64,000 nucleotides of DNA from positions 2,294,001-2,358,000 of the forward strand of contig OZ240666.1 in NCBI GenBank assembly GCA_965198675.1, read 5' to 3'. The stretch comes from Prochloron sp965198675 (GTDB taxonomy: Bacteria > Cyanobacteriota > Cyanobacteriia > Cyanobacteriales > Prochloraceae). Of this stretch, positions 18,599 through 28,304 are shown one piece after another (within the stretch, counting starts at the first letter, position 1; each line of letters opens with the position of its first letter). The notes under the pieces are model-generated. The model saw only the letters and a list, made by a program, of their open reading frames with translations, made no database searches and was not told the DNA's origin. A program made the position numbers and the translations under genes.

Positions 18599-18892
18599 TT
18601 AATCAGCTTTCAAGTCTTCAGCTTCGTTTTCATCAGTTGTCACATAGAACTTGCCACGAGATCTATGCACTAACTCTAAACACTCATCCAAGTCATCTCC
18701 TTCCCATTTACCAATACGTTCCAGTGTTTTGAGGATGGATCCTGCTGTAGAGAGGGGCTGTTTTCCCATATACGTTGGAGAATAACGAGACTTGAGAAAG
18801 AGAAGGAACTCTAAAACGCGCACCAACACTTCATCCGGTGCTTGTTCAATTTCTTGCTGTAGTTGTTCGCGAACCGATGTTTTGGTTTCCAT
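18599..18892 (-). CDS. Antitoxin of the vapBC-like pair
   Basis: 97 residues, METKTSVREQLQQEIEQAPDEVLVRVLEFLLFLKSRY..., an acidic helical DUF2281-like antitoxin of the kind paired with PIN toxins in cyanobacteria. Start supported by GGAGGGA seven bases upstream of ATG 18892. A broken copy with an internal TAA lies at 20887-21088. Antitoxins of this type bind the toxin and usually repress their own promoter, which would lie in the 45-base AT-rich stretch upstream. Confidence 0.82.
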   Translation of the reverse strand: METKTSVREQLQQEIEQAPDEVLVRVLEFLLFLKSRYSPTYMGKQPLSTAGSILKTLERIGKWEGDDLDECLELVHRSRGKFYVTTDENEAEDLKAD

Positions 18893-18940
18893 AGATTGTT
18901 CCCTCCGTAAACTTGACAGACTGAGAATATTTTATCATGC

Positions 18941-20785
18941 TCAGGGATATTTTACCATGATAACCACCGCTACCCCCTGCTGAATATCAAAAACATTTTC
19001 ATCAGGGGAACCATCAGGGGACACCTCCTTTTTCTTACTATTACCGTGCAAATCTAGCAGATAGATTTCATCAAAGGTTTTGTTTAAACTCTGACGCATT
19101 TCCCGAAAAGTGGGGTTATCCAAATAGCCATGATTGGTAACAAAAGCGAGAATACCACAACCGGTACTCTCGATGCGCCATTGTCCAAAGCGAATAAATT
19201 TCACATAGTCATCTTGCAACCACTTGGGATTTTTTTCTCCTCAAGGTTTCCCATTTACATAGTAATAATCCTGAACTAACCCCGTGATCCACTCACTTTC
19301 ATTGGCGGAATGTCCAGAATAGGAAGGATTGCCCAATATTACCATGACAGGGGTATCTCGTTTAATTTCCGAGGCTTCGTTGGCTTCAGCCGCCACATAT
19401 TGCCCAAACAAAATCTCGGACTTTTTCATCGCCTCATCTAGAGTATTGGTTAAATAGATGCCCAATCGTTGTTTATTGGTAAACTGATAGCCCAATTCTT
19501 GCAATTGCCAACCCAATTTGAGATGAGCCACACTATAGGGTGCCATCAATAACTCAAAACCAAACAAGCGATGCAGCAAATTATCCCCTACATAGCTATC
19601 CCACTGGTGTGCCATACCAACTTCTTCCAAATTGCGGTAAATTTGCTTCACCACCTCATATAAAAAGGTTCCCGTTCCCGTTGCTGGATCCAGAATTTGT
19701 ACCCGGGCTGCTTGTGTTCTTGGATCCTTCGCAGTATCAGCCAAACCCAAAGGTAAATCAAAACGGTTTTTGAGAATTTCATCCACAGAACGCACTATAA
19801 AAGACACCACCGGTTCTGGTGTGTAATAAACCCCTCGACTCTTGCGCAGCTTGGCATTGTACGCCCCTAGAAACGTCTCGTAAAAATGTACCACTGGATC
19901 TTCCGTTCGAGTGCGTCGCCCAAAGTTTTCCAGAATACTGCCCATATTTACTTGAGACAGTAATTGCACCAGGTCATCCAGCGCCCAATTAATGGGGGTA
20001 CATGCATCCGTTTCCACGATGGTATTAAACAACCGCTTCAAAAAGGGATTGGATGCGGTCATATAGGTGCCTGCTGTGCGTCTCCTAAAGGCTTCCCCAT
20101 CAGGATTTTGAGCATGACCCACCCTGGCTGCAAACAGCCCATAGGAAATAGTTTGGGCGTACATATCCCCAAAATCAGAATCATTCAAAGTTGGGTGCAA
20201 CACCTCCCTAAACCCCTGTTTCAATTGCTGCAACTCCCCACTTTTCTCTTCTAACTCTAGGGCAGTTGTGACTGCTAAGAGAATTGCCTTTGTCAACCGT
20301 GCCATTTGTTGGGCTAAATCTTCAGGATTGCTAATCATCTCCCCTGTATAGTTGAGAAATTGCTCCAGAAGTACAGCAGTTTTATCCCTATCTTTTAACT
20401 GAAGCTTTTCCCCGTTTCTTGTCGCCAAAACCTCCTTGAGTCTACGCTCCCCGTTAACATACCAGCGAAACTCCAAATAATTAGTCAACACCAGATTGGG
20501 AAATGCCTCTAGATAGCGTTTTAGCTGCTCAGTCTTTTCAACCTGATCCAAATCTAGCTGGATATCTTTTGCTTCCACATAACCCACCAGTAAATCGCGA
20601 CGTTTGACCGTAAAGTCGGGAATTCCTGCCTTGTTGCCTTTTTCTTCAATCACCGCATCAATTCCGTTAGTGGAATCATCCAGCAAATCTTTTAATGCTG
20701 GGTAATGACTGCGTTCGCTCCCTTTTGGGAGGTTTTTTTCAATGGATTGGAGGTAAGCTTCAAAGGTGATAGATGACATTTTCAT
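18941..20785 (-). pseudogene. Type ISP/IIG-like restriction-modification enzyme, N-terminal part
   Basis: The frame from ATG 20785 codes for a PD-(D/E)XK-like N-terminal domain (GIPDFTVKRRDLLVGYVEAKD), a helical region, and an N6-adenine methylase core with SAM motif DPATGTGTFLYEV and catalytic NPxY as NPSY (VILGNPSYSG). TGA at 19241-19243 interrupts it in frame (VNGKP-stop-GEKNPKWLQDD), and reading then resumes to 18941 (FDIQQGVAVVIMVKYP). The family is about 1000 residues and normally continues ...YHAHLWG, which lies beyond an inserted vapBC pair. Restriction and methylation are presumably lost. Confidence 0.85.
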
Positions 20786-20804
20786 GGTAATTTGACCTTA
20801 TTAT

Positions 20805-20890
20805 AGCAGACTGTAGGTTGGGAAGAGGTGCCGAAACCCAACAGCACTAATCTATGTTGGGTAACGCTGGCGCTCTACCCAACCTACGGC
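20805..20890. repeat. GTTGGG/CCCAAC dispersed repeat
   Basis: GACTGTAGGTTGGGAAGAGG...CGAAACCCAACAGCAC...TGTTGGGTAACGC...CTCTACCCAACCTAC, an inverted arrangement like the one upstream of chlH near 3700-3890. Non-coding; sits between the methylase start and the broken antitoxin gene. Confidence 0.55.
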
Positions 20891-21088
20891 ACTAACTCTA
20901 AACACTCATCCAAGTCATCTCCCTCCTGTTTTCCCATATACGTTGGCGAACAACGAGACTTGAGAAAGAGAAGAAACTCTAAGGCGCAGACTAAAATTTC
21001 ATCCGGTGCTTATTCAATTTCTTGCTGTAGTAGTTCACGAACCGACGCTGCTGTAGATACCGGGTTGGGAATGAGTTCTTTAGTTTCC
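20887..21088 (-). pseudogene. Broken copy of the 18599 antitoxin gene
   Basis: Begins METKELIPNPVSTAASVRELLQQEIE in place of METKTSVREQLQQEIE (an 11-codon insertion or replacement near the N-terminus), then TAA replaces the Gln codon, and the central segment found in the intact gene is deleted. No PIN toxin follows. Decayed second copy of the vapBC antitoxin. Confidence 0.82.
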
Positions 21089-21158
21089 ATAGATTTTTCA
21101 CCAATTTAGTATATTCTATCATGATAACAGAATGGAGTATGTCACTCATGACTGTTTT

Positions 21159-21344
21159 CTACTCCGTTTTCCATTCGGTTTCTGGAATATTTGCACTCAC
21201 CATAATGTTCCGTAGAGTACCCATAGGGAGATTTCTCCACTTCCGATGACTCCCTTTCTGGCACACTAACTCAAATCCAGATCGCACCAGGATACGTTCC
21301 ACATCATCAGCATTCATGGGTCGGATACGAGTCATCCTACCCAT
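21159..21344 (-). CDS. hicA: HicA family toxin
   Basis: 61 residues (second Met possible at residue 4). The motif GFELVCQKGSHRKWRN has the catalytic His of HicA in G-S-H. HicA is a small dsRBD-like mRNA interferase neutralised by HicB. The gene overlaps the end of hicB by 13 bases, so translation is coupled; here the antitoxin precedes the toxin. A degraded duplicate lies at 17700-17905. Confidence 0.87.
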   Translation of the reverse strand: MGRMTRIRPMNADDVERILVRSGFELVCQKGSHRKWRNLPMGTLRNIMVSANIPETEWKTE

Positions 21345-21535
21345 ACCTCCCGTAAAACCGCCCTAGATTTTAATTCAATGGGATCTGGTTCTAGATAAAG
21401 AGCGATCGCCTCACGAATGTTCTCTAAAGCTTCTTCTTCAGTTTCCCCTGCTGACACGCAACCGGGTAATTCTGGGCACCAAACTGCCCAATCGCCTGTT
21501 TCAGTATCGGTTTCCAGGACAACACGCCATTTCAT
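21332..21535 (-). CDS. hicB: HicB family antitoxin
   Basis: 67 residues from ATG 21535 (MKWRVVLETDTETGDWAVWCPELPGCVSAGETEEEALENIREAIALYLEPDP). This is the partial RNase H-like HicB fold with the PxLPGCxxxGxTxEEAxxNixEAI signature. No separate DNA-binding domain is evident. It binds and inhibits the overlapping HicA. Confidence 0.88.
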   Translation of the reverse strand: MKWRVVLETDTETGDWAVWCPELPGCVSAGETEEEALENIREAIALYLEPDPIELKSRAVLREVWVG

Positions 21536-21566
21536 CTTGTTTGCTCCAAGTACTGATGATAAAATT

Positions 21567-22818
21567 TTACTCAATAGGGAAACTCGGAATTAGTCCATCT
21601 ATCTCTCTCATCACTTCCATTGTCTCCTTCAGAGCAACCACCACCTTTTGATAATGTAACACATCCTCAAAGGATAAGCTACGTTTGGTTTTTTTCCTAT
21701 CCTTCAGCCATTTAGCCAACACCTGATACCCCCCACCCCAATCTTAAAGTACCACACTGACCGGGTGATTCCTGCAAAATAGCTGGTTTTGTTGATATAA
21801 ACCCGCTTTTCTTCGCAATTATACGTTATTTTGGTAACAGCATTATCCCCCTCACCTCTCACCCACCCCCTTTCCCCCTCCCGGGAGGGGGAAAGGGGGT
21901 GGGTTGAGTTTCTTGGATTTCATTAAATGCAGGTCCACCAATTCTTTCCCTTTTACTCCCAAATCTTTAAATAGCTGGTTATTACTTGTTAGGGGTACCC
22001 TTGGAAAGTCTATTTTAAGAAACTCGGCATATCGTTGGCGATAGGTGGGGCTATGAAAGATGGCGTAGATGTAGTAAAAGATGGCTTCCGGGGTGGGTAT
22101 GTAACCCAATTTGGTTTTTATTGCACTGAGGAAGTCTGAGGAAAGGTTGGGGGATTTTTCCACAAACAGGCTACTTTGTTGGTTTTGGGTGTTAGGATAA
22201 AGGTATAGGGGGAAAACATATGATCCATTAATATCAATGGAAATTGCTGTAGATGGTACATGAGCTACTAAAGCGTGTCTCCATTCTTCTAATTTAATTA
22301 TTCTGGGTAAATTTAAAACTAAATTCTCTTTACCAGCAACATGATTCATTAATTCAGTTCTAGGACAATCCATTGCTACTTTACTAAAATAGCAATCAAC
22401 CAATCAAAAGGACGGTATAAACAAGTAATTAATTACTATCATTTTTAATTACTTGACGAGCTTCTGTTAATTTCCAATCTCGATTATCTTGAAGATTATA
22501 TTTTCGCTCATATTCTTCATCAGAAATTCTATCATTTCCCATTTCTGCAATACCTAGATAGATTTTTTCTCTTTCAAAATCTATAGCAAAACTATCTCTA
22601 TGGGTTTGAAAACCTAAAACATTAACAGGCATTATCTCTGTAATTTTCCAACCTTTCTCATATTCTGGGAAAAACTCCGTATGAAAAGGAATAAAGAGAT
22701 AAAATGAAGCTTGAGGATTTAATTCTGTCCACTCAACAGTAGTTATATCATGTTCTAGAAGATAACGAAACTTGTCTTTCCGAGAACCCCAGAGATGAGC
22801 GTGGTAGATTTTAGTCAT
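21567..22818 (-). pseudogene. Type ISP restriction-modification enzyme, C-terminal part in pieces
   Basis: Three in-order pieces of the type ISP C-terminal region: 22818-22429 (MTKIYHAHLWGSRKDKFRYLLEHD...GWKITEIMPVNVLGFQTHRD), 22403-21852 (CYFSKVAMDCPRTELMNH...FPLYLYPNTQNQQ...PEAIFYYIYAIFHSPTYRQRYAEFLKIDFPRVPLTSNNQLF) and about 21740-21567 (LAKWLKDRKKTKRSLSFEDVLHYQKVVVALKETMEVM). Frames are broken near 22430 and 22395, where YRPFDW can be read in another frame, and a 44-bp palindrome is inserted at 21861. hicBA follows directly. With the N-terminal piece at 18941-20785 it would make one full enzyme, but in the wrong order. Confidence 0.83.
21861..21904. repeat. Perfect 44-bp GC-rich palindrome (ACCCACCCC family)
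   Basis: Two 22-base arms, ACCCACCCCCTTTCCCCCTCCC and its exact complement, with no loop. It is inserted in the C-terminal part of the broken type ISP gene. Relatives lie at 28270, 39419, 39790, 41354 and 41491. Confidence 0.85.
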
Positions 22819-22888
22819 AAATAATTTACTTACCAGAGCAAAATATCCAATAGGGGCGCAGCTCTTTCAAGGTGCGCCCCTACAAATA

Positions 22889-23626
22889 TCAAGCAGTAAC
22901 GCTTACAGGGGTAGTGAGGGCTTCCACAATACTACGTACTGCTGCTACCATAGCTACTTCACTGTCCAGTTGGTTGATAGCAGAGCCAACGCCAACTCCA
23001 GCAGCACCAGCGGCGATCGCCATGGGTGCGGTAACGCTAGATAAACCGGAAGCGCAGAGAACTGGCACTTCCACTGCCCGGGAAATGCTGTGAGCAGCAG
23101 CAAGGGTGGGAGCTGCTTTTTCAATCAGTCCCAGAGTACCGGGATGAGTCGGGTTGCTGCTAGTACCTCCTTCTGTTTGGATAATATCAGCCCCAGCGGC
23201 AACTAAAGCTACTGCTAGTTCCACTTGTTCATCCAAAGGGAGGATATGAGGCACGGTAACAGAGAGAGTAATCTCTGGTAAGAGGGATCGGGTTTTTTGG
23301 GTCAGTTGCAGTACTTCAGCACCGGAAAAGCGCCTGCCGGAACTATAAAAGCAATCAAAATTGCCAATTTCAATCAAATCTGCCCCCGCTTCCACCGCAC
23401 TGAGGAATAACTCCGGTTCCACAGCAGAAACGCAGATGGGTAAATTGACCAACTGACGTACTGCTCCCACTAATTCCGGATCTGCTGCAATATCTACAAA
23501 AGTCGCACCGCCAGCAAATGCTGCTTTTACCGTTGCTCCTACTCTAACCTTGTCAAAATTATTCAAGCCGCTGATTATTTTCAGTGCCTTTCTTTGGGCA
23601 AAGGCTTCCTCAAGTCTAGGATCCAT
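22889..23626 (-). CDS. ycf23: Ycf23 / DUF561 family protein
   Basis: 245 residues, MDPRLEEAFAQRKALKIISGLNNFDKVRVG..., a TIM-barrel-like protein conserved in cyanobacteria and some plastids. Features include GGATFVDIAADPELV, CVSAVEPELFLSAVEAGADLIEIGNFDCFY, ETLSVTVPH-type strand, GADIIQTEGGTSS and a C-terminal phosphate-binding-like VPVLCASGLSSVTAPMAIAAGAAGVGVGSAIN. Biochemical role is not established; links to carbon/nitrogen gene regulation have been suggested for some algae. Divergent from gshA. Confidence 0.9.
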   Translation of the reverse strand: MDPRLEEAFAQRKALKIISGLNNFDKVRVGATVKAAFAGGATFVDIAADPELVGAVRQLVNLPICVSAVEPELFLSAVEAGADLIEIGNFDCFYSSGRRFSGAEVLQLTQKTRSLLPEITLSVTVPHILPLDEQVELAVALVAAGADIIQTEGGTSSNPTHPGTLGLIEKAAPTLAAAHSISRAVEVPVLCASGLSSVTAPMAIAAGAAGVGVGSAINQLDSEVAMVAAVRSIVEALTTPVSVTA

Positions 23627-23693
23627 AGTACAATCTCCTTATTGACGCCATAGTAATCTTACTGTAACCAATCCCCCCTACTGAGGAGAAGTC

Positions 23694-24845
23694 GTGCTGC
23701 TATCTAAAGGCTTTGAAATTGAATTGTACACTGGCACCCCCCAGGGGGATGTGGTGGGTCTCTCAGACCGGATCGTGGGGGATTTAGATGGATTCGTGCG
23801 GGAACCGGACAGTCGCAATGTAGAATATACCACCGCCCCCCTGTGTTGCTACGATCGCCTCCTCTGCGCTCTCCTCCGCCCTAGGGCACAGCTCAGGAAT
23901 TACTTACAGCAGCAAGGCAACTATACTTTAATTCCCGGAAGTACCCTATCCTTGGGAGATACCAGCCGTTTCTACCGTTCTGACCCCCATAATCCTTACC
24001 ACAGCTACATTGAGAAAAGCTACGGCACTAACGTAGTCACTGCCAGCGTCCACATCAATATTGGCATCAGCGATCCGGAAAGGTTGATGCAGGCTTGCCG
24101 CTTAGTGCGGGTAGAAGCGCCCCTCTACCTAGCTCTCAGTGCTTCTTCTCCCTTTCTCGACGGACACACTACAGGCTATCATTCTACCCGTTGGGGTATT
24201 TTCCCCAAAACTCCGGAGCGGGTACCCTTATTTACCAGCCACGACCATTTTATCAAATGGACGGAAGCTGAATTAGAGGCGGGAAGGATGAAAAATGTCC
24301 GTCATCTCTGGTGTTCAGTTCGTCCCAACGGCGATCGCCGACCCTACCATCTCAACCGCTTGGAGTTGCGCATTTGCGACCTCATGGAACATCCCCTGGA
24401 CTTGTTAGCGGTCACTGCTTTCCTAGAAGCCCGTCTCTTTCAACTGTTTTCCGAACCCAGCCTAGATCCGTTATACTCAAGCTATCTACCTGAATCTACT
24501 CGGGCCGAAGATTTAATAGCGATGGCAGATGAAAATGAGGAAGCGGCTGCCAGGCTAAGTCTTGATGCTCAGTTAATACACTGGCAAGATGGGCGCAAAA
24601 TTCTGGCCAGAGACTGGATCTGGGAAATTTATCAACAAGTCCTGCCCATAGCAAAAAGAAAGGGCTTCAGCTGCTTTCTGCACCCATTGAAAACTATACT
24701 CCATTCTGGCAATCTTGCTCAAAAGTGGTTATCTCGACACCATCAAGGGCTACCTATTCGCCACCTGATCCAACAGCAGATCGAAATAATGAAGCAGCTT
24801 GAGCTTGTACTAGAGGAAAAATTGTGCGAACCTTTAATAGCTTGA
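23694..24845 (+). CDS. gshA: Glutamate-cysteine ligase, cyanobacterial type
   Basis: 383 residues from GTG 23694 (GTGCTGCTATCTAAAGG; GAGGAG seven bases upstream). Makes gamma-glutamylcysteine from Glu, Cys and ATP, the first step to glutathione. Typical features: LSKGFEIELYTGTPQG, SRNVEYTTAPLCCYD, SVHINIGI, LELRICDLM. The product is also the thiol donor in mycobacterial ergothioneine synthesis, so it may connect with egtB/egtC at 9.7-11.7 kb. Divergent from ycf23, with a 67-base shared promoter gap; its 3' end lies 3 bases from that of the convergent CHAT gene. Confidence 0.9.
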   Translation: MLLSKGFEIELYTGTPQGDVVGLSDRIVGDLDGFVREPDSRNVEYTTAPLCCYDRLLCALLRPRAQLRNYLQQQGNYTLIPGSTLSLGDTSRFYRSDPHNPYHSYIEKSYGTNVVTASVHINIGISDPERLMQACRLVRVEAPLYLALSASSPFLDGHTTGYHSTRWGIFPKTPERVPLFTSHDHFIKWTEAELEAGRMKNVRHLWCSVRPNGDRRPYHLNRLELRICDLMEHPLDLLAVTAFLEARLFQLFSEPSLDPLYSSYLPESTRAEDLIAMADENEEAAARLSLDAQLIHWQDGRKILARDWIWEIYQQVLPIAKRKGFSCFLHPLKTILHSGNLAQKWLSRHHQGLPIRHLIQQQIEIMKQLELVLEEKLCEPLIA

Positions 24846-24848
24846 AAG

Positions 24849-27425
24849 TTAGAGCCAATTGCCAACTAAGACAAAAGGAGCCCAAAAAAAAGGATGACCA
24901 TATTTGCTATCCTGCAACAGGACTAGTTGTGCTTGACGGAAAGCTTCTGCCTTACTGATGGAGCCATCACCGGAGGCAAGCAGGCGATAAAATTCGCTCA
25001 TCAGGACAGTTGTAGACTCGTCATTAACGTCCCACAGACTGCCCAGAGTACTGCGAGCCCCCGATCGCAAGGCCAACCCTGCTAACCCCAAGCTAGCGCG
25101 GCTATCTCCCGCAGCAGTAGAGCAGGCGCTCATCACCAACAGATCGATGGGCGGTAGTCTGCCGAATTTCCTGTTTTCAAACAAAAGACCGAAATCTTGT
25201 ACTGAGAGACGCTCGTCCCAAGTCAAGAGAAATGTTTCTTCTGGGTTAGAACTAAATTGACCGTGGGTAGCCAGGTGAACCACTGGAAAGGGTTGGGTAT
25301 CGATAGCCTTTTGCAAGCTAGAGCTGGTAAACTTCTGGTTGAGCAACACCTTCCCCGACCATTGGTCAGTAATTGCTTTCACTTCTGGTTCCACTCCTGG
25401 TAAGGGAGGAAAGCCGTGACGAGCTTCGCTTAAGCCACCTATCAAAACTTTCAGTTTTTCTTTTGCAAGTCCTTGGGGAAATAATTGTAATCCCGGGCTC
25501 ACTGCACTGCTGTATTTTTCCACCAGATACTGCTTGCCATCATAAAGAGCAGCTAGAGGCAAATCAAGCAAGGGTCCATCTGATACGAAGAGGAGGTTTT
25601 TGATGCCGTTGTTAGCTAAATCAGCTTCGACGGGGCGGATCAGCCAATTATAAACTTCCTCTGACCAGTGTAACCTTTCCTGGCGGTTATAACCAAAAGA
25701 GAAAGAACCCTTCAGTTGCCGCAAAACAGCTTTCACTTCCCTTTGGGGCAAGTAAGTAGAGTAGTGGCGCAGGGGTTGATTTGGCACGGAGATAATTACT
25801 TCCAGGCGATCAGACAAAATAATCGAATGGATCACCGCAGTGCCCGAATCTATACTATCGATGTCTACCGGCTCACTCTTCAGACAAGCATCCCCAAAGA
25901 AATTATCTAACTCTGCCAATTGCAAGGCTTCCACCACTTCACGAGCTTCTTTGAGGTCTTCAGGTGTTGCATCGGGTTGTAAGAGCAAATCCAGCAATTC
26001 TCGATAAACTGGTTCCACGCTCTCTTGGAAGTCATACTGCAACTCCCGATTCATGGCAACTAAGTCACTGCGGAGAGATTGAAGGGAAGTGAAGGCAGTT
26101 TGATAAGCAGCAAGCGAATCCTGAATTGTTCCCTCCTTTTTGAGAATCATACCCAGTTGGGAAGCAGCACGAGCCGTTATCTCCCCAGCATCAATTGATT
26201 GACCAATCTCTAGTGCTTGCTGGGCAAGACTTCGGGCTTCTTCCCATTGCTGATTTTCCCCGTAGAGCTTTCCCAGTTGATTGAGAGCGTAAGCTTCTCC
26301 TAGGGGATCTTGTAATTCTCTTGCTTGAAACACTGCACTTGCTAACAATTCTGAAATCTGAAATTGAAAATTTAATGGCTCCGATTTCCTAGCTAGGCGG
26401 CTTTTGGCTTCATACTTCATCAGGCTTTCTGCTAGATTGATTTTGGCGTAAATGGAAGGACGAGAAGCAGGGAGTTTAGACATTTTTGAGGTTATTTCAC
26501 TGACTAAAGAGATTCCATCTTGCACTGTTGGCATTTGCACCAAAAGACTAAGTTGGTTGAGTTGGCTTTGGACAATGGCAATGGGGTCTTTGGCAATTTT
26601 TTCCGCTCTGCGATAGTAATCCAAGGCAATGTTATCTTGCCCTCTGTTTTTCGCAAAATTGCCCAGGGTGAAGAGAGTAGCGCTGATTTCTGCCGGGGCA
26701 TTGAATTGGCGGCTAATTGCCAAACTTTGCTCTAAAATTTCTTCCGTGGCGGAAACATCGCCGGTGGTTTGGAGCAATGTAATGGCCAACATTCGCAAAC
26801 TACGGACTTTGAGTAGGCTATCTGGTTCACTAGCAAGCTCAAGAGACACACCCTCCAACAGAGATTTTGACTGTGGATACTGCCCTAGAATTTGTAGGGA
26901 TCTGGCTTGGTTAATGCGGGCGCTCTGTGCTCCAGTTCGATCCTCAGCGCGATCGTATATCTCTGCTGCTTGGGACCAAGTTATCTCAGCCGCTTCTGTT
27001 TGTCCCTTTTTTAGTTCCAGACTCCCTCGTGTATTTAAAGCTTGAGCCAGAAGCACCACTCCCCTATCCTCTAGTTCCCCTACACTCTTTAATAGAGTTA
27101 TACTTTTGGCGATCGCCTCTTCTGCCCTGGACAACTCTCTCAACTCTCGATAAGCTAAAGAGAGATAATTCAGAGCTTGTACTTGGTTTATAATTTCTTC
27201 CCTCTTTTCATAAGCTGCCGCTGCCTGTTCCCAGAGATTAGCAGCTGCAAAAAACCTCGACTGCTCGTAGTTTTCTCTTCCTTCCTTAAGAGCTGCTGTT
27301 GGTACTTGAGCTGAGGTTCTATCCTGGGCAACTGTTGGTACCACGGTTAGTACTATCAGGGTTAGGAAAAAGCAGCAAACAAAATGTAAGCAAACACTTT
27401 TTATCAATGGATATCTACTGCTCAT
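24849..27425 (-). CDS. Secreted CHAT-domain protease-like protein with TPR repeats
   Basis: 858 residues. A signal peptide or anchor spans residues 8-35 (SVCLHFVCCFFLTLIVLTVVPTVAQD). Residues 45-480 are tetratricopeptide-like helical repeats (EQAAAAYEKREEIINQVQALNYLSLAYREL...). The C-terminal 330 residues are a CHAT caspase-like domain with catalytic His in VHLATHGQF and Cys in LVMSACSTAAGD, ending HPFFWAPFVLVGNW. In cyanobacteria such proteins often lie near two-partner secretion genes, and here a haemagglutinin gene and tpsB lie downstream at 28409 and 35292. Role unproven. Confidence 0.9.
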   Translation of the reverse strand: MSSRYPLIKSVCLHFVCCFFLTLIVLTVVPTVAQDRTSAQVPTAALKEGRENYEQSRFFAAANLWEQAAAAYEKREEIINQVQALNYLSLAYRELRELSRAEEAIAKSITLLKSVGELEDRGVVLLAQALNTRGSLELKKGQTEAAEITWSQAAEIYDRAEDRTGAQSARINQARSLQILGQYPQSKSLLEGVSLELASEPDSLLKVRSLRMLAITLLQTTGDVSATEEILEQSLAISRQFNAPAEISATLFTLGNFAKNRGQDNIALDYYRRAEKIAKDPIAIVQSQLNQLSLLVQMPTVQDGISLVSEITSKMSKLPASRPSIYAKINLAESLMKYEAKSRLARKSEPLNFQFQISELLASAVFQARELQDPLGEAYALNQLGKLYGENQQWEEARSLAQQALEIGQSIDAGEITARAASQLGMILKKEGTIQDSLAAYQTAFTSLQSLRSDLVAMNRELQYDFQESVEPVYRELLDLLLQPDATPEDLKEAREVVEALQLAELDNFFGDACLKSEPVDIDSIDSGTAVIHSIILSDRLEVIISVPNQPLRHYSTYLPQREVKAVLRQLKGSFSFGYNRQERLHWSEEVYNWLIRPVEADLANNGIKNLLFVSDGPLLDLPLAALYDGKQYLVEKYSSAVSPGLQLFPQGLAKEKLKVLIGGLSEARHGFPPLPGVEPEVKAITDQWSGKVLLNQKFTSSSLQKAIDTQPFPVVHLATHGQFSSNPEETFLLTWDERLSVQDFGLLFENRKFGRLPPIDLLVMSACSTAAGDSRASLGLAGLALRSGARSTLGSLWDVNDESTTVLMSEFYRLLASGDGSISKAEAFRQAQLVLLQDSKYGHPFFWAPFVLVGNWL

Positions 27426-27541
27426 AAGAGATTAACTAGCAATTTATCGTCCAATAAATATTATTTTCATTAAAAAAAGAACTTGACGAATTAGCAGTTG
27501 GGTCAATTATAATTATGGGAAAGATTGAGCTAGATAACAAA

Positions 27542-27660
27542 ATGTTTGCGTGTCAACAAAACCTACTCCATCTTAATAAGCTACAAAGGGCTGTACTGGT
27601 GTTCATTTGCCAGCAAAGCAACAGCTTATATAATAGCGCATTGTAGGAAGTTAGGCGTTA
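27542..27660 (+). pseudogene. TnpB N-terminal scrap
   Basis: Reads MFACQQNLLHLNKLQRAVLVFICQQSNSLYNSAL then TAG then EVRRY, matching the start of IS200/IS605 TnpB proteins (NK..R..L...C..SN.LYN.A.YEVR) with a nonsense codon where Tyr is expected. Nothing more of the gene follows; the dispersed GTACCATGACAG motif takes over. Confidence 0.6.
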
Positions 27661-27821
27661 CCTCGTACCATGACACGTACCATGACAGTTTGAGGCTTCC
27701 ACCATACGCCTTCTTTCACTATCTTCTCGGTCACCAAAAAAAAATGAGAAACTTTTTTCGCTCGTCGGGAATCGGGAATCGAGGAATACTTGATACCAAA
27801 TTGCTTAATGGGAGATTATTT

Positions 27822-27937
27822 TAACGTTTGCACGGAAGTCCCCACCCGTAGGATGCGTTAGCTGCCGTTAGGATTAGCGTAACGCATCTTACAGCAGCAT
27901 CCTAATTTAAATGGGTTAGCGTAACGCATCCTACCAA
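27822..27937 (+). repeat. Shorter copy of the 180-bp petN-flanking repeat
   Basis: AACGTTTGCACGGAAGTCCC, CACCCGTAGGATGCGTTAG, CAGCAGCATCCTAATTTAAA and GGGTTAGCGTAACGCATCC all recur in the inverted repeats at 38491 and 40120, but about 65 internal bases are missing or changed. It abuts IS605-type sequence on its right. Confidence 0.8.
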
Positions 27938-28020
27938 TTGCGGAAGCATGAGGCAACTAGGGGCAAAGAAGCGTCAGAAAACCTAGGTAGGCGTAGCGGC
28001 TTGGCGTAGTTCATCTAACT
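27938..28020 (+). pseudogene. tnpB 3'-end scrap
   Basis: CAATTGCGGAAGCATGAGGC, AACTAGGGGCAAAGAAGCGT and CGTAGCGGCTTGGCGTAGTT match the complement of the tnpB 3' end near 39057-39135 (QLGARKRQKRQAQRSGLA). Only the last codons and downstream end of an IS605-type element remain. Confidence 0.65.
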
Positions 28021-28269
28021 AGAAATATTAATAAATGTAACTTATTATACATTTCTTGCTTGCCAAAATAGTTATAATGAATGGTATTGTGATTTATAGT
28101 AGTTACCTCGTACCATGACACGTACCAGTTTATTCAGTGGTCAAGTGGGTTATAACATTTTTAAATGCCATAACATATTTATTAAAGGCAGGAAACGAAT
28201 TCAACTCACGCCGGACTGTCCTCAAACAGTTACCAGTCCTGCTCAGGCAGGCGTCTGGTGCGGGGTTGG

Positions 28270-28304
28270 ACCCACCCCCCGTAACCCCCCTCCCAGGAGG
28301 GGGG
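28270..28304. repeat. GC-rich hairpin of the ACCCACCCC family
   Basis: ACCCACCCCCCGTAACCCCCCTCCC-AGGAGGGGGG: an imperfect and shortened relative of the 21861 palindrome, lying about 105 bases before the haemagglutinin start. Confidence 0.65.

Noticed and set aside
27546..27824. 92-codon open frame MRVNKTYSILISYKG...
   Set aside because: It reads across a tnpB scrap in the wrong frame and then across dispersed repeats.
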